Assembly (NCBI RefSeq): GCF_047601505.1
Contig: NZ_JASGJD010000001.1
Location: forward strand, 992,001-1,056,000
Reading direction: 5' to 3'
From: Cloacibacterium sp047601505
GTDB lineage: Bacteria > Bacteroidota > Bacteroidia > Flavobacteriales > Weeksellaceae
DNA: 64,000 nucleotides
Under the pieces are notes generated by a model. It made no database searches. It was not told where the DNA came from and worked only from the letters and a program-made list of their open reading frames with translations. This document shows, piece by piece, positions 56,079-63,728 of the stretch. Position numbers and translations under genes: made by a program. Position 1 is the first letter of the stretch. Every line of letters begins with the position of its first letter.

Positions 56079-57110
56079 TTGGAAACCAATAAAAAATCTT
56101 CTCTACTAAAGAAAGTTCTTACCGTATTAATATCATTAGCTTTTGCTGCATTGTTTATGTGGTTGGCATTCAGGGGGATAAAGCCACAGGAGATCAAGGA
56201 GTCACTAGAGAAAGCAAATTATTTCTGGGTTTTGGCTGCTATGGTTTTTGGTTTGTTAGCATATTGGTTTAGAGCTATTCGTTGGAATTTGTTACTAGAA
56301 CCAATGGGTTACCAAATTTCTAATTCTAACTCACTTTGGACGATTTCTTTCGGATATTTAATGAATCTTACCATTCCTAGAAGTGGAGAATTGGCACGTT
56401 CTACAGCTTTATATGGTGTAGAAAAAGTTCCTGTTGATAAATCTTTCGGAACTATTATTCTGGAAAGAGTGGTAGATTTGGTTTGTATGTTAGGGTTTTT
56501 GGTCTTGACTGTCCTTTTTAAGAAAGAAGCAATTCTTACTTTTTATGAAAAATCTGGTATTAAATTTAATCCTAATTTTTTAATTGGAGTTTTAGTTATA
56601 TTGGTTATAGGAAGTCTACTTTTTTTTAAGTTTAAAGACAAATTTGTTCATCTTCCATTTATTGGTAAAATTATAATTTTTGTTGAGGGGATATTTCATG
56701 GTTTAGCAACAATTTTCAAACTAAAACAAAAAGGGAAATTTATACTTCTTTCCATTGCTATTTGGGTTTCTTATTATATGGCAGCTTATTTGGTTTGTTT
56801 TGCTATGCCAGAAACTTCTCATTTTACTATTGCTGACGGATTTTTTGTAATTGTTGTAGGTACTTTAGGAATGATGGTGCCAGCTTCGGGAGGAATTGGA
56901 GCTTATCATTTTGCAATGAAATTAGGAATTGGAGCATTGTTTTTTTCCGTTGGAAGTACTTTTGAAGAAGGCACAAAGATTGGTTTTACTTATGCTGTAA
57001 TTTCTCATACTTTACAATTGTTTATTATGCTTACAATGGGACTTATTTCCATACCAATGTTGGCAAAAGCCAGAAATGAAGCCGTGAATTCAACTAAAAT
57101 TTCAGAATAA
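56079..57110 (+). CDS. Lysylphosphatidylglycerol synthase-like membrane protein (UPF0104)
   Basis: A 343-residue polytopic protein of the LPG synthase transmembrane-domain family (YbhN-like). It has about eight to nine helices with FWVLAAMVFGLLAYWFRAIRWNLLLEPMG in parts (GLLAYWFRAIRWNLLLEPM), TIPRSGELARSTALYGVEKVP and GMMVPASGGIGAYHFAM. Only the flippase-like membrane half is present, without the aminoacyl-transfer domain, so it does not itself make lysyl-lipid. A lipid-transport role is plausible. Start is TTG at 56079, 11 bp after panD. Confidence 0.85.
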   Translation: METNKKSSLLKKVLTVLISLAFAALFMWLAFRGIKPQEIKESLEKANYFWVLAAMVFGLLAYWFRAIRWNLLLEPMGYQISNSNSLWTISFGYLMNLTIPRSGELARSTALYGVEKVPVDKSFGTIILERVVDLVCMLGFLVLTVLFKKEAILTFYEKSGIKFNPNFLIGVLVILVIGSLLFFKFKDKFVHLPFIGKIIIFVEGIFHGLATIFKLKQKGKFILLSIAIWVSYYMAAYLVCFAMPETSHFTIADGFFVIVVGTLGMMVPASGGIGAYHFAMKLGIGALFFSVGSTFEEGTKIGFTYAVISHTLQLFIMLTMGLISIPMLAKARNEAVNSTKISE

Positions 57111-57304
57111 TTGAACAATAAAACTCAATTTTTAGAAATTGCTTTTAATGTAATCTAAACAATTTTCGTCAGAAGTAGGTTTTTATTGTATAGTGGAAAT
57201 TTGTTATTAGGTCAATTTGGCAGAATTATGTCTTGTTTTTCCAAAAGGTAAGGAAATTGATGTTTCTCAATGCAAATAGAGGATTCTCTAAAATTAACAA
57301 TATT

Positions 57305-57805
57305 ATGACAATAGACAACAAACACGTAGTAGCATTAAACTACATTCTTCACACTGATGGAGAAAATAACGAAAAAGTTCTTGTAGAAAAATCAGATGCG
57401 GAGAATCCGCTTACTTTTTTATACGGTGTTGGAATGATGATTCCAAAATTTGAAGAAAATATCAAAGGATTAACTACTGGCGATAAAGCTTCTTTTACCA
57501 TTTTGCCTGCTGAAGGTTATGGAGAGAGAAATCCTGATGCCGTAGCACAATTGCATTTAGATATGTTCAAAGAATCTGGTATTCCACCAGTTGGAGCTAT
57601 TTTGCCACTTTCAGACAATAATGGTAATAATTTTCAAGCAGTAGTTTTAGAAGTTACTCCAGAAGCTGTAATTGCAGACCTTAATCATCCAATGGCTGGA
57701 AAAACTTTACACTTCGATGTAGAAATTGTAAATCACCGCGAAGCTACAGAAGAAGAATTAGCACATGGTCACGCTCACGGAATTGACGGACATTCTGGTC
57801 ACTAA
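57305..57805 (+). CDS. FKBP-type peptidyl-prolyl isomerase (SlyD-like)
   Basis: A 166-residue SlyD-type FKBP with an inserted IF domain: HVVALNYILHTDGENNEKVLVEKS, PLTFLYGVGMMIPKFEENIKGLTTGD, FTILPAEGYGERNPDAVAQL, and the His-rich C-terminal tail HGHAHGIDGHSGH that binds nickel/metal in SlyD. It catalyses proline isomerisation and acts as a chaperone. I start at MTIDNK; an earlier ATG 24 codons upstream is not supported by the family. A strong terminator follows. Confidence 0.93.
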   Translation: MTIDNKHVVALNYILHTDGENNEKVLVEKSDAENPLTFLYGVGMMIPKFEENIKGLTTGDKASFTILPAEGYGERNPDAVAQLHLDMFKESGIPPVGAILPLSDNNGNNFQAVVLEVTPEAVIADLNHPMAGKTLHFDVEIVNHREATEEELAHGHAHGIDGHSGH

Positions 57806-57829
57806 TTTTCGATTCAATTTTATAAAATA

Positions 57830-57861
57830 TAAATCCCGAAATTTTTTTTCCGGGATTTTTT
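57830..57861. terminator. Bidirectional terminator
   Basis: AAATCCCG and CGGGATTT form an 8-bp stem with loop AAATTTTTTTTC between convergent genes, with A/T-rich flanks. Confidence 0.85.
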
Positions 57862-57863
57862 AG

Positions 57864-58523
57864 TTATTTCAAAACGCTCATCAGAATTTTTTCCATTTTT
57901 TCGTATCCAATTTTATTAGGATGAATACCGTCTGGAGCAAGTTCTATTGGCAAACCATTGTCTTTATCTTTAAGTGGAGTATGATAATCTACATAAGAAA
58001 TGTGGTTTTTTATGGCGTAATCTTTCAATAGTTCGTTAAGGGCAATTACTTTGTTTGCAGGTTCTAAACCTTTTCTCCAAGGATAATCGTAAGCAGGAAG
58101 TACAGAGCAAATCACCACTTTTATTTTATTTGCTTTTGCTAGTTCTGCCATTGAAATAATATTTCCGAAAATTTTATCTAAAGAAATTGGACCGTTGTTC
58201 TGAGCAATATCGTTGGTTCCTGCAAGAATAACTACTTTTTTAGGTTTTAAATTAATTACATCTTCTCTAAATCTCAAAAGCATTTGCGAAGTTGTTTGTC
58301 CGGAAATTCCTCTGCCAACAAAATTGTTATCGGTAAAGAATTTCGGGTCATTATTAAACCAACCTTCTGTAATAGAATCTCCCATAAAAACGGCATTTGG
58401 TGCTGTATTTTGAGATTTTACAATAGTATTTTCTTTTTCATATTTAGCGTAATTGGCGTAATCTTGTGCGAAAAATATTGTTGACATTAATGTTAAAGCT
58501 AAAGTTAGAATTGAATTTTTCAT
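57864..58523 (-). CDS. Exported GDSL-type esterase/lipase
   Basis: A 219-residue SGNH hydrolase with a signal peptide (ILTLALTLMSTIFFAQ). Block I is VFMGDSITEGW (catalytic Ser), block III IKVVICSVLPAYD, block II-like VVILAGTNDIAQNNGPIS (Gly/Asn of the oxyanion hole), and block V LAPDGIHPNKIGYE (catalytic Asp and His). Members deacetylate glycans or cleave lipids; the substrate is unknown. I start at MKNSIL, which gives a standard signal peptide. Confidence 0.9.
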   Translation of the reverse strand: MKNSILTLALTLMSTIFFAQDYANYAKYEKENTIVKSQNTAPNAVFMGDSITEGWFNNDPKFFTDNNFVGRGISGQTTSQMLLRFREDVINLKPKKVVILAGTNDIAQNNGPISLDKIFGNIISMAELAKANKIKVVICSVLPAYDYPWRKGLEPANKVIALNELLKDYAIKNHISYVDYHTPLKDKDNGLPIELAPDGIHPNKIGYEKMEKILMSVLK

Positions 58524-58605
58524 TGGGTTGAATTTACAATCAAAGGTAAGCAATAAGTTTTGGACAAAATTCTGTTTTTCATCATAAAATCAATAATTTT
58601 ACAAA

Positions 58606-58851
58606 ATGATGCAACAACCTTCTAAAGACCCTCTTCACGGGAAAAGATTAGATGCAATTCTAGAAGAATTGGTAGATTATTACAATGGTTTCGAAGAACT
58701 AGGGAAACAAATTAATATCCGTTGTTTCAACGAAAATCCGAGCATTAATTCTTCGCTTAAATTTCTAAGAAAAACAGATTGGGCAAGGAAAAAAGTAGAA
58801 AGTCTTTATCTTTATGTTTTGAGGCAAAAGAAGAAAAAAGGCTTGCTTTAA
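58606..58851 (+). CDS. VF530 family DNA-binding protein
   Basis: An 81-residue protein of the VF530 (DUF2132) family: DPLHGKRLDAILEELVDYY near the start, CFNENPSINSSLKFLRKTDWARKKVESLYLY in the centre (in parts: SINSSLKFLRKTDWARKKVE). The family has a known structure and is thought to bind DNA, but the evidence is thin. Its stop codon overlaps the convergent YchJ gene by 4 bp. Confidence 0.88.
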   Translation: MMQQPSKDPLHGKRLDAILEELVDYYNGFEELGKQINIRCFNENPSINSSLKFLRKTDWARKKVESLYLYVLRQKKKKGLL

Positions 58852-59228
58852 TCTAAAAACTTCCCCGAAACATAATACCATTTTTTATCCACTTTTTTAA
58901 ATGTAGAAAATTCGTGGTGAATGTTTTCTTTCCCGAATTTATCTGTGAAATATGCCTTAAATTCTACTTCTTTTTCGCTAGATTGTATAATTTCTAGTTT
59001 AGTCCAAGTATTTTCTTTTCCCCAACTTTCCAAATCATTTTTATCGTGAAATTTCCTTTTGCTAGGCAATGTCGTCTTCCAAAGATATTCACCATTCGGA
59101 ATAGCAAATGCGGAAAAACGAGAACGCATCAGTTTTTCCACAGTTGGTGCAAATTTTTCTTCAGAATGAAAAGGTTCGCAACATTCTTCGTATAATTTTC
59201 CTGAACAACAAGGGCAAGATTTTTTCAA
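58848..59228 (-). CDS. YchJ family SEC-C motif protein (UPF0225)
   Basis: A 126-residue protein of the YchJ/UPF0225 family. It opens CPCCSGKLYEECCEPFHSEE, a SEC-C zinc motif (Cys-x-Cys with a Cys-Cys or His pair), and has a core with PTVEKLMRSRFSAFAIPNGEYLWKTT. The function is unknown; the SEC-C motif is otherwise used for protein binding, as in SecA. Just upstream is a word tract and the second M3 peptidase gene. Confidence 0.9.
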   Translation of the reverse strand: MKKSCPCCSGKLYEECCEPFHSEEKFAPTVEKLMRSRFSAFAIPNGEYLWKTTLPSKRKFHDKNDLESWGKENTWTKLEIIQSSEKEVEFKAYFTDKFGKENIHHEFSTFKKVDKKWYYVSGKFLD

Positions 59229-59275
59229 ATTTCAAATTTTAGATTGGTTGTCATTTTCAATTTTCAACTTTCCAT
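59228..59275. repeat. A/T word tract between YchJ and the second M3 gene
   Basis: The words AAATTTCAAATTTTAG, TTTTCAATTTTCAACTTTCC recur with a period near 8-10 bp. It lies in the 46-bp space upstream of YchJ. Confidence 0.4.
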
Positions 59276-61320
59276 TATCCAAACGCTCTCTTCAATAAAC
59301 TTTCCACTTTTGGTTCGCTTCCTCTGAAGTTTTTGTACAATTCCATTGGGTCTTTTGTTCCGCCGCTAGAAAGTAAAACTTTGTATTTTGCAGCAATTTC
59401 AGGATTGAAAATTCCATTTTCTTTGAAATATTGAAAAGCATCAGCATCCAAAACTTCTGCCCATTTGTAAGAGTAATATCCCGCAGAATAACCACCCTGG
59501 AAAATATGCGAAAAACTTGTGCTCATCACCGTTTCAGGATTTTTGGGGTACAAATTCGTTTTAGAGGTAGTTTCGTCTTCGAAATTTTTCACATCAAACG
59601 ATTTTACATCCAGCGATTTTGCAATTTCACTATGATAAGTCATATCCAAAATTCCAAAACCGAGTTGTCTCAAGGTTTGGTAACCTTCCATAAAGTTTTT
59701 AGAATCAGATATTTTCTGAATTTTTTCGTCTGGTAAAACTTCGCCAGTTTGGTAATGTTTGGCAAAAGTTTTCAGAAATTCAGGTTCGTAACAGTAATTT
59801 TCTAAAAATTGAGAAGGCAATTCTACAAAATCCCATTTCACAGAAGTTCCCGACAAATTTGGATATTGTGTATTTGCCAAAATTCCATGCAAAGCGTGTC
59901 CAAATTCGTGGAAAAGCGTCGTAACTTCTTGGAAAGTCAATAAACTTGGCGTTTCCGCAGTTGGCTTCGTGAAATTACAAACCACAGAAATATGTGGACG
60001 AATATTTTCGCCGTTTTCTATTTTTTGAGATTTAAAACTCGTCATCCAAGCTCCAGCTCTTTTTCCTTTTCTCGGGTGATAATCTGCATAAAGCAAAGCA
60101 ACAAAATTATTGCTTCCGTATTCTGACTTCTGACTTCTAACTTCGTAGGTTTTTACTTCTGGATGGTATTTTTGAACATCGTTAATTTCTACAAATTCTA
60201 ACCCGAAAAGTTGATTTGCTAAGCCAAAAACCGCTTCTTCCACTTTGTCTAATTGGAAATAAGGTTTCAATTCTTCATCATCAATATCATATTTTGCTTT
60301 GCGAAGTTTTTCGGCGTAAAAAGCGTGGTCGTAACTTTGCATTTCTTCAATTCCATCGGCTTTTGCAAGAGATTTTAGCTCTTTGATTTCCTTTTGTGCA
60401 AAAGGAGTTGCTTTTTCCAGAAGTTCATTTAAAAATTCAAAAACTTTGGCAGGAGATTTTGCCATTCTTTCTTCCAAAACGTAATCTGCGAAGCTTTTGT
60501 AACCCAAAAGTTCTGCTTTTTCTTGTCTTAGTTTTACAATTTCTTTGATAAGATTTTGATTGTCGAATTCATTATTTTTGAATGCTTTTTTACCACTTTC
60601 TAAAGCCAATTCTTTTCGCAATTCTCGGTTTTCTGCATACGTCATCAAAGGAATATAGCTAGGATATTGAAGTGTAACTACATAACCTTCTAAATTTCTT
60701 TCTTTGGCTTCTTCGGCATATTGTGCGAGAATAGCATCTGGAATTCCTGCTAAATCTTTTTTATCTGTAATATGTTTGAAATAATTGTTGGTTTCTGCCA
60801 AAACATTTTGCCCAAATTGAAGCGATTTAAGAGATAAATCCATATTGATTTTCTCTAATTTTTTCTTGTCTTCGTCGTTCAAAAGTGCACCATTTCTTAC
60901 AAAACCTTTGTACGTTTCGTTCAGAAGCATTTGTTGTTCTTCGTTCAGAGTATATTTTTCTTGTTCATCAAAAACCTTTTTAATTCTGGCAAAAAGTTCT
61001 TCATTTTGAGAAATTTGAGATGAATATTCTGATAAAAGTGGCGAAACTTCTTGTGCTATTTTCTGTATTTCATCATTAGTTTCCGCAGAATTTAGATTAA
61101 AAAAAATATTAGAAACTACGTCTAGTTGTTCGCCAGAATAAGCCAAAGCTTCAATGGTGTTAGAAAAATTAGCTTCTTCTGTGTTATTAGCGATTTTTTC
61201 AATTTCTTTTTTAGAAATTTCTATCAATTCTTTGAAAGCAGGAAGATAATGTTCTTCTTTAATTTCATTAAAAGGTGCAGAGTTATATTTGGTGTTGAAT
61301 TTTTGTAAAAGTGGATTCAT
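59275..61320 (-). CDS. M3 family metallopeptidase, cytoplasmic
   Basis: A 681-residue peptidyl-dipeptidase/oligopeptidase A-like zinc enzyme, paralogous to 8000-10138 but without a signal peptide, so cytoplasmic. The zinc motif HEFGH lies near 469-473, followed by SGTSVKWDFVELPSQFLENY and FSHIFQGGYSAGYYSYKWAEVL. Compared with the first copy it has about five extra residues after YEV (RSQKSEYGSNNF). These are encoded by a repeat tract at 60112-60148. Near residues 566-580 there is a 15-bp tandem repeat (KSLDV, KSFDV, KNFED). Confidence 0.92.
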   Translation of the reverse strand: MNPLLQKFNTKYNSAPFNEIKEEHYLPAFKELIEISKKEIEKIANNTEEANFSNTIEALAYSGEQLDVVSNIFFNLNSAETNDEIQKIAQEVSPLLSEYSSQISQNEELFARIKKVFDEQEKYTLNEEQQMLLNETYKGFVRNGALLNDEDKKKLEKINMDLSLKSLQFGQNVLAETNNYFKHITDKKDLAGIPDAILAQYAEEAKERNLEGYVVTLQYPSYIPLMTYAENRELRKELALESGKKAFKNNEFDNQNLIKEIVKLRQEKAELLGYKSFADYVLEERMAKSPAKVFEFLNELLEKATPFAQKEIKELKSLAKADGIEEMQSYDHAFYAEKLRKAKYDIDDEELKPYFQLDKVEEAVFGLANQLFGLEFVEINDVQKYHPEVKTYEVRSQKSEYGSNNFVALLYADYHPRKGKRAGAWMTSFKSQKIENGENIRPHISVVCNFTKPTAETPSLLTFQEVTTLFHEFGHALHGILANTQYPNLSGTSVKWDFVELPSQFLENYCYEPEFLKTFAKHYQTGEVLPDEKIQKISDSKNFMEGYQTLRQLGFGILDMTYHSEIAKSLDVKSFDVKNFEDETTSKTNLYPKNPETVMSTSFSHIFQGGYSAGYYSYKWAEVLDADAFQYFKENGIFNPEIAAKYKVLLSSGGTKDPMELYKNFRGSEPKVESLLKRAFG
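59579..59623 (-). repeat. 15-bp tandem repeat inside the second M3 gene
   Basis: Three 15-bp units on the coding strand encode KSLDV, KSFDV and KNFED. The first two units differ by three bases; the third is more diverged. Confidence 0.55.
60112..60148. repeat. TCTGACTTC-word tract inside the second M3 gene
   Basis: TATTCTGACTTC, TGACTTC and TAACTTCG on the plus strand match the CTTCCAG/CTTCTGACTTC tract at 21783-21822. On the coding strand it encodes RSQKSEYGSN, a loop absent from the paralogue. Confidence 0.65.
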
Positions 61321-61416
61321 TGTATTTGAATAATTATTTGATGTGTTTTAAAAAGTTTTTCAAATTTAATTAAAAACAAATTATTTATCTTTGATAAAAC
61401 ATAAAACTTAATTGTT

Positions 61417-61947
61417 ATGAAAAAATTTTTTAAAATTTTGTTGGTTTTTTTCATAGTTATATTTCTTGTAATTGTGATTGCAATGATAGCTGTAGGGAAA
61501 AAATACCATTATGAAAAATCTATAGTGATTAATGCTCCTGTAGAAAAAGTTTGGCAGAACGTAAATTCTATGAAAGCCGTAAATTCTTGGAGTCCTTTTA
61601 TGGATTATGATAAAAACATGAAACAAACTTATTCTGGAGTTTCAGGGCAAATTGGTGATACGTATCATTGGAGTGGAAACGAGCAAGCTGGCGAAGGAGA
61701 AGAGAAAATTACGGCATTAGAACCTAATAAAAAATCTTCTATAAATATTCGTTTTATAAAACCTTTTGAAGCTAGTGCAGATGCAGATGTACTTCTAGAA
61801 CCTCAAGGAAACGCCACTAAAGTAACATGGACTTTCGATACGGAAATGAATTATCCTATGAATTTAATGAAATTGACAATGGATAGTCAAATGGATAAAG
61901 ATTTTGGCAAAGGATTGCAAAAATTGAAAGAAATTGCAGAAAAGTAA
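61417..61947 (+). CDS. SRPBCC family membrane-anchored protein
   Basis: A 176-residue protein with an N-terminal membrane helix (about 7-27, ILLVFFIVIFLVIVIAMIAVG) and a polyketide-cyclase-like SRPBCC domain. The domain has YEKSIVINAPVEKVWQNVNSMKAVNSWSPFMDYD in parts (VINAPVEKVWQNVNSMKAV) and PQGNATKVTWTFDTEMNYPM. It presumably binds a hydrophobic ligand at the membrane; no reaction is known. It is followed by a clear terminator. Confidence 0.88.
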   Translation: MKKFFKILLVFFIVIFLVIVIAMIAVGKKYHYEKSIVINAPVEKVWQNVNSMKAVNSWSPFMDYDKNMKQTYSGVSGQIGDTYHWSGNEQAGEGEEKITALEPNKKSSINIRFIKPFEASADADVLLEPQGNATKVTWTFDTEMNYPMNLMKLTMDSQMDKDFGKGLQKLKEIAEK

Positions 61948-61976
61948 TTTTCTATTGCTGTTTTTAATAAAATCTA

Positions 61977-62007
61977 AGACCTTTCAATTTTTTTGGAAGG
62001 TTTTTTG
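61977..62007 (+). terminator. Terminator after the SRPBCC gene
   Basis: ACCTTTCA and TGGAAGGT (one G-U pair) form an 8-bp stem around ATTTTTT, then T6. Confidence 0.85.
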
Positions 62008-62033
62008 TTTTTATATTTGGCAAGGATAGAAAA

Positions 62034-62489
62034 ATGCAGATGCGGAAACAATACTACAATAAAGAAAATATAAGAACTTTTGTAAAAGATCAAATTAATG
62101 GTAAAATTAAAAAACTAGAGTTTTATCTTAATTTTACTTTGGAAGCAACCAGAGAAATAAAGAAAGCTTCCAAATACGATTCTATAAGAGAAGAGATGCA
62201 AGACGAAATTTACCACTTAGATAAGCAAATGTATTCTCTTAAATCTATGCAAAAACAAATGCAGAGAGTTCTTAATTCCACTTCTACGAACGTACAACTA
62301 GGTTCTTTGGTAATTACTAATAAAGCGAGATTTTATATTTCGGTTTCTTTGGGCGAATTTTTCTTAGAAAATACTCGTTTTTATGCCATTTCTACAGAAA
62401 GTCCAATGTATAAAATTATGGCAGGGAAATCTGTAGGAGATTCCTTTGTACTGAATAGAATTCATCAAGAAATAATAGAAGTTTTATAA
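62034..62489 (+). CDS. Coiled-coil protein with GreA/GreB C-terminal-like domain
   Basis: A 151-residue protein. The first 80 residues form a helical coiled-coil-like region (YYNKENIRTFVKDQINGKI, DEIYHLDKQMYSLKSMQKQMQ). The rest (about 88-151) resembles the FKBP-like C-terminal domain of transcript cleavage factors: TNVQLGSLVITNKARFYISVSLG and SPMYKIMAGKSVGDSFVLN. The overall layout mirrors GreA (coiled coil plus globular domain), but the acidic coiled-coil tip needed for RNA cleavage is not obvious. It could bind RNA polymerase without cleaving. It precedes a nitroreductase gene by 16 bp. Confidence 0.65.
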   Translation: MQMRKQYYNKENIRTFVKDQINGKIKKLEFYLNFTLEATREIKKASKYDSIREEMQDEIYHLDKQMYSLKSMQKQMQRVLNSTSTNVQLGSLVITNKARFYISVSLGEFFLENTRFYAISTESPMYKIMAGKSVGDSFVLNRIHQEIIEVL

Positions 62490-62505
62490 AAATTTAGAAT
62501 AAAAA

Positions 62506-63021
62506 ATGAAAAAATCTGAAATATTAAAAGAAATTATAGAAACAAGAAGAAGTATATTTCCTAAGGATTATTCCACAGAAGATATTCAGCAAGAGGTTTT
62601 AGAAGAAATTTTAAATGCAGCAAATTTTGCTCCTAATCACAAAAGAACTAAACCTTGGCGTTTTAGAGTTTTTAGAGGAGAAGAAAAATTGAATTTAGGA
62701 AAAGAACTTCAACGGTTGTATAAAGAAATTACTCCAGAACAACTTTTTCTTCAAAAAAAATACGAAGATATTGGCAATAAATTTTCTAAATCTAATGTTG
62801 TACTTACCGTTTCTGTTAATTTTAGCGGTTTGGTGCCAGAATGGGAAGAAATAGCTGCTACAGCAATGGCAGTGCAAAATATGCATTTAACTTGTGTTGC
62901 AAATAATGTTGGAGCTTACTGGGGAACACCAGGAATGAAAGATTATTTAGGCAAATTTTTAGAACTTGAAGAAAACCAAAAATGCTATGGTTTATTTTTT
63001 ATGGGAATGATTCAAAATTAA
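62506..63021 (+). CDS. Nitroreductase family flavoprotein
   Basis: A 171-residue FMN-dependent nitroreductase-like protein: ILKEIIETRRSIFPKDYS (the RRS/FMN-binding Arg), LNAANFAPNHKRTKPWRF, and the C-terminal AATAMAVQNMHLTCVANNVGAYWGTPG with GLFFMGMIQN. Such proteins reduce quinones, nitro compounds or flavins with NAD(P)H. The substrate is unknown. It lies 16 bp after the GreA-like gene, so a shared transcript is likely. Confidence 0.9.
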   Translation: MKKSEILKEIIETRRSIFPKDYSTEDIQQEVLEEILNAANFAPNHKRTKPWRFRVFRGEEKLNLGKELQRLYKEITPEQLFLQKKYEDIGNKFSKSNVVLTVSVNFSGLVPEWEEIAATAMAVQNMHLTCVANNVGAYWGTPGMKDYLGKFLELEENQKCYGLFFMGMIQN

Positions 63022-63045
63022 TTTGCTGATAATGAATAAAATTCT

Positions 63046-63053
63046 TATTTTTG
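63046..63053 (+). promoter_or_regulatory. -7 element for rpsP
   Basis: TATTTTTG fits TAnnTTTG and ends 48 bp before the rpsP start codon. A small hairpin GGGA-CGAG-TTCCC (63073-63085) lies in the leader. Confidence 0.5.
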
Positions 63054-63101
63054 CAGACTTAAAATATTAACAGGGACGAGTTCCCCTAAATTCACAACAA
63101 T

Positions 63102-63656
63102 ATGTCAGTAAAAATCAGATTACAAAGACACGGTAAAAAAGGAAAACCTTTTTTTCACATCGTAGTAGCAGACGCTAGAGCTAGAAGAGATGGTAGATTC
63201 ATCGAAAAACTAGGTGTTTACAACCCAATTACAAACCCTGCAACCATCGAATTAGATGTAGATGCAGCTGTAAAATGGTTAAACAATGGTGCTCAACCAA
63301 CTGATACTGCTAGAGCTATCCTTTCTTACAAAGGAGCTTTACTTAAAAAACACCTTCAAGGTGGTGTAGCTAAAGGTGCTTTCGATGAAGCTGAAGCTGA
63401 AAAAAGATTCAACGCTTGGTTAGAAAGTAAAGAAGCTGCTGTAAATTCTAAAAAAGATGGTTTAGCACAATCTAAAGCTGATGCTAAAAAAGCTGCTCTA
63501 GAAGCTGAAGCTAAAGTAAACGAAGCAAGAATTGCTGCTGCTGCACAAGCTGAGGCTGAGGCTAAAGCTGCTGAAGAAGCTGCAAACGCTCCTGTAGAAG
63601 AAACTACAGAAGAAACTCCTGCTGCTGAAGCTGAAGGAACTGAAGCAGAAGCTTAA
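63102..63656 (+). CDS. rpsP: 30S ribosomal protein S16 with Ala/Glu-rich extension
   Basis: Ribosomal protein of the small subunit, with VKIRLQRHGKKGKPFFHIVVADARARRDGRFIEKLGVYNP at the start (in parts: RLQRHGKKGKPFFHIVVADA) and PTDTARAILSYKGALLKKHLQ near 66-86. Most bacterial S16 are about 80-90 residues; this one has 184. The added 95 residues are low-complexity and rich in Ala, Glu and Lys (EAEAKVNEARIAAAAQAEAEAKAAEEA in parts). Such tails are seen in other Bacteroidota S16 and probably form a charged helix outside the ribosome core. rimM follows. Confidence 0.93.
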   Translation: MSVKIRLQRHGKKGKPFFHIVVADARARRDGRFIEKLGVYNPITNPATIELDVDAAVKWLNNGAQPTDTARAILSYKGALLKKHLQGGVAKGAFDEAEAEKRFNAWLESKEAAVNSKKDGLAQSKADAKKAALEAEAKVNEARIAAAAQAEAEAKAAEEAANAPVEETTEETPAAEAEGTEAEA

Positions 63657-63674
63657 TCAGTTTAAAAAAATAAC

Positions 63675-63710
63675 TAAATTTGTAGAGGTGCGATTTTTCG
63701 CGCCTCTCTC
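63675..63710 (+). promoter_or_regulatory. -7 element and GTAGAGGTGCG hairpin between rpsP and rimM
   Basis: TAAATTTG (63675-63682) fits TAnnTTTG. GAGGTGCG and CGCGCCTC then form an 8-bp stem (one G-U pair) around ATTTTT. The GTAGAG..CGCG wording resembles the palindrome at 39868-39890. It may be a dispersed element, an attenuator or a weak terminator. Confidence 0.5.
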
Positions 63711-63728
63711 ATTTTTAAAACTTCTATA

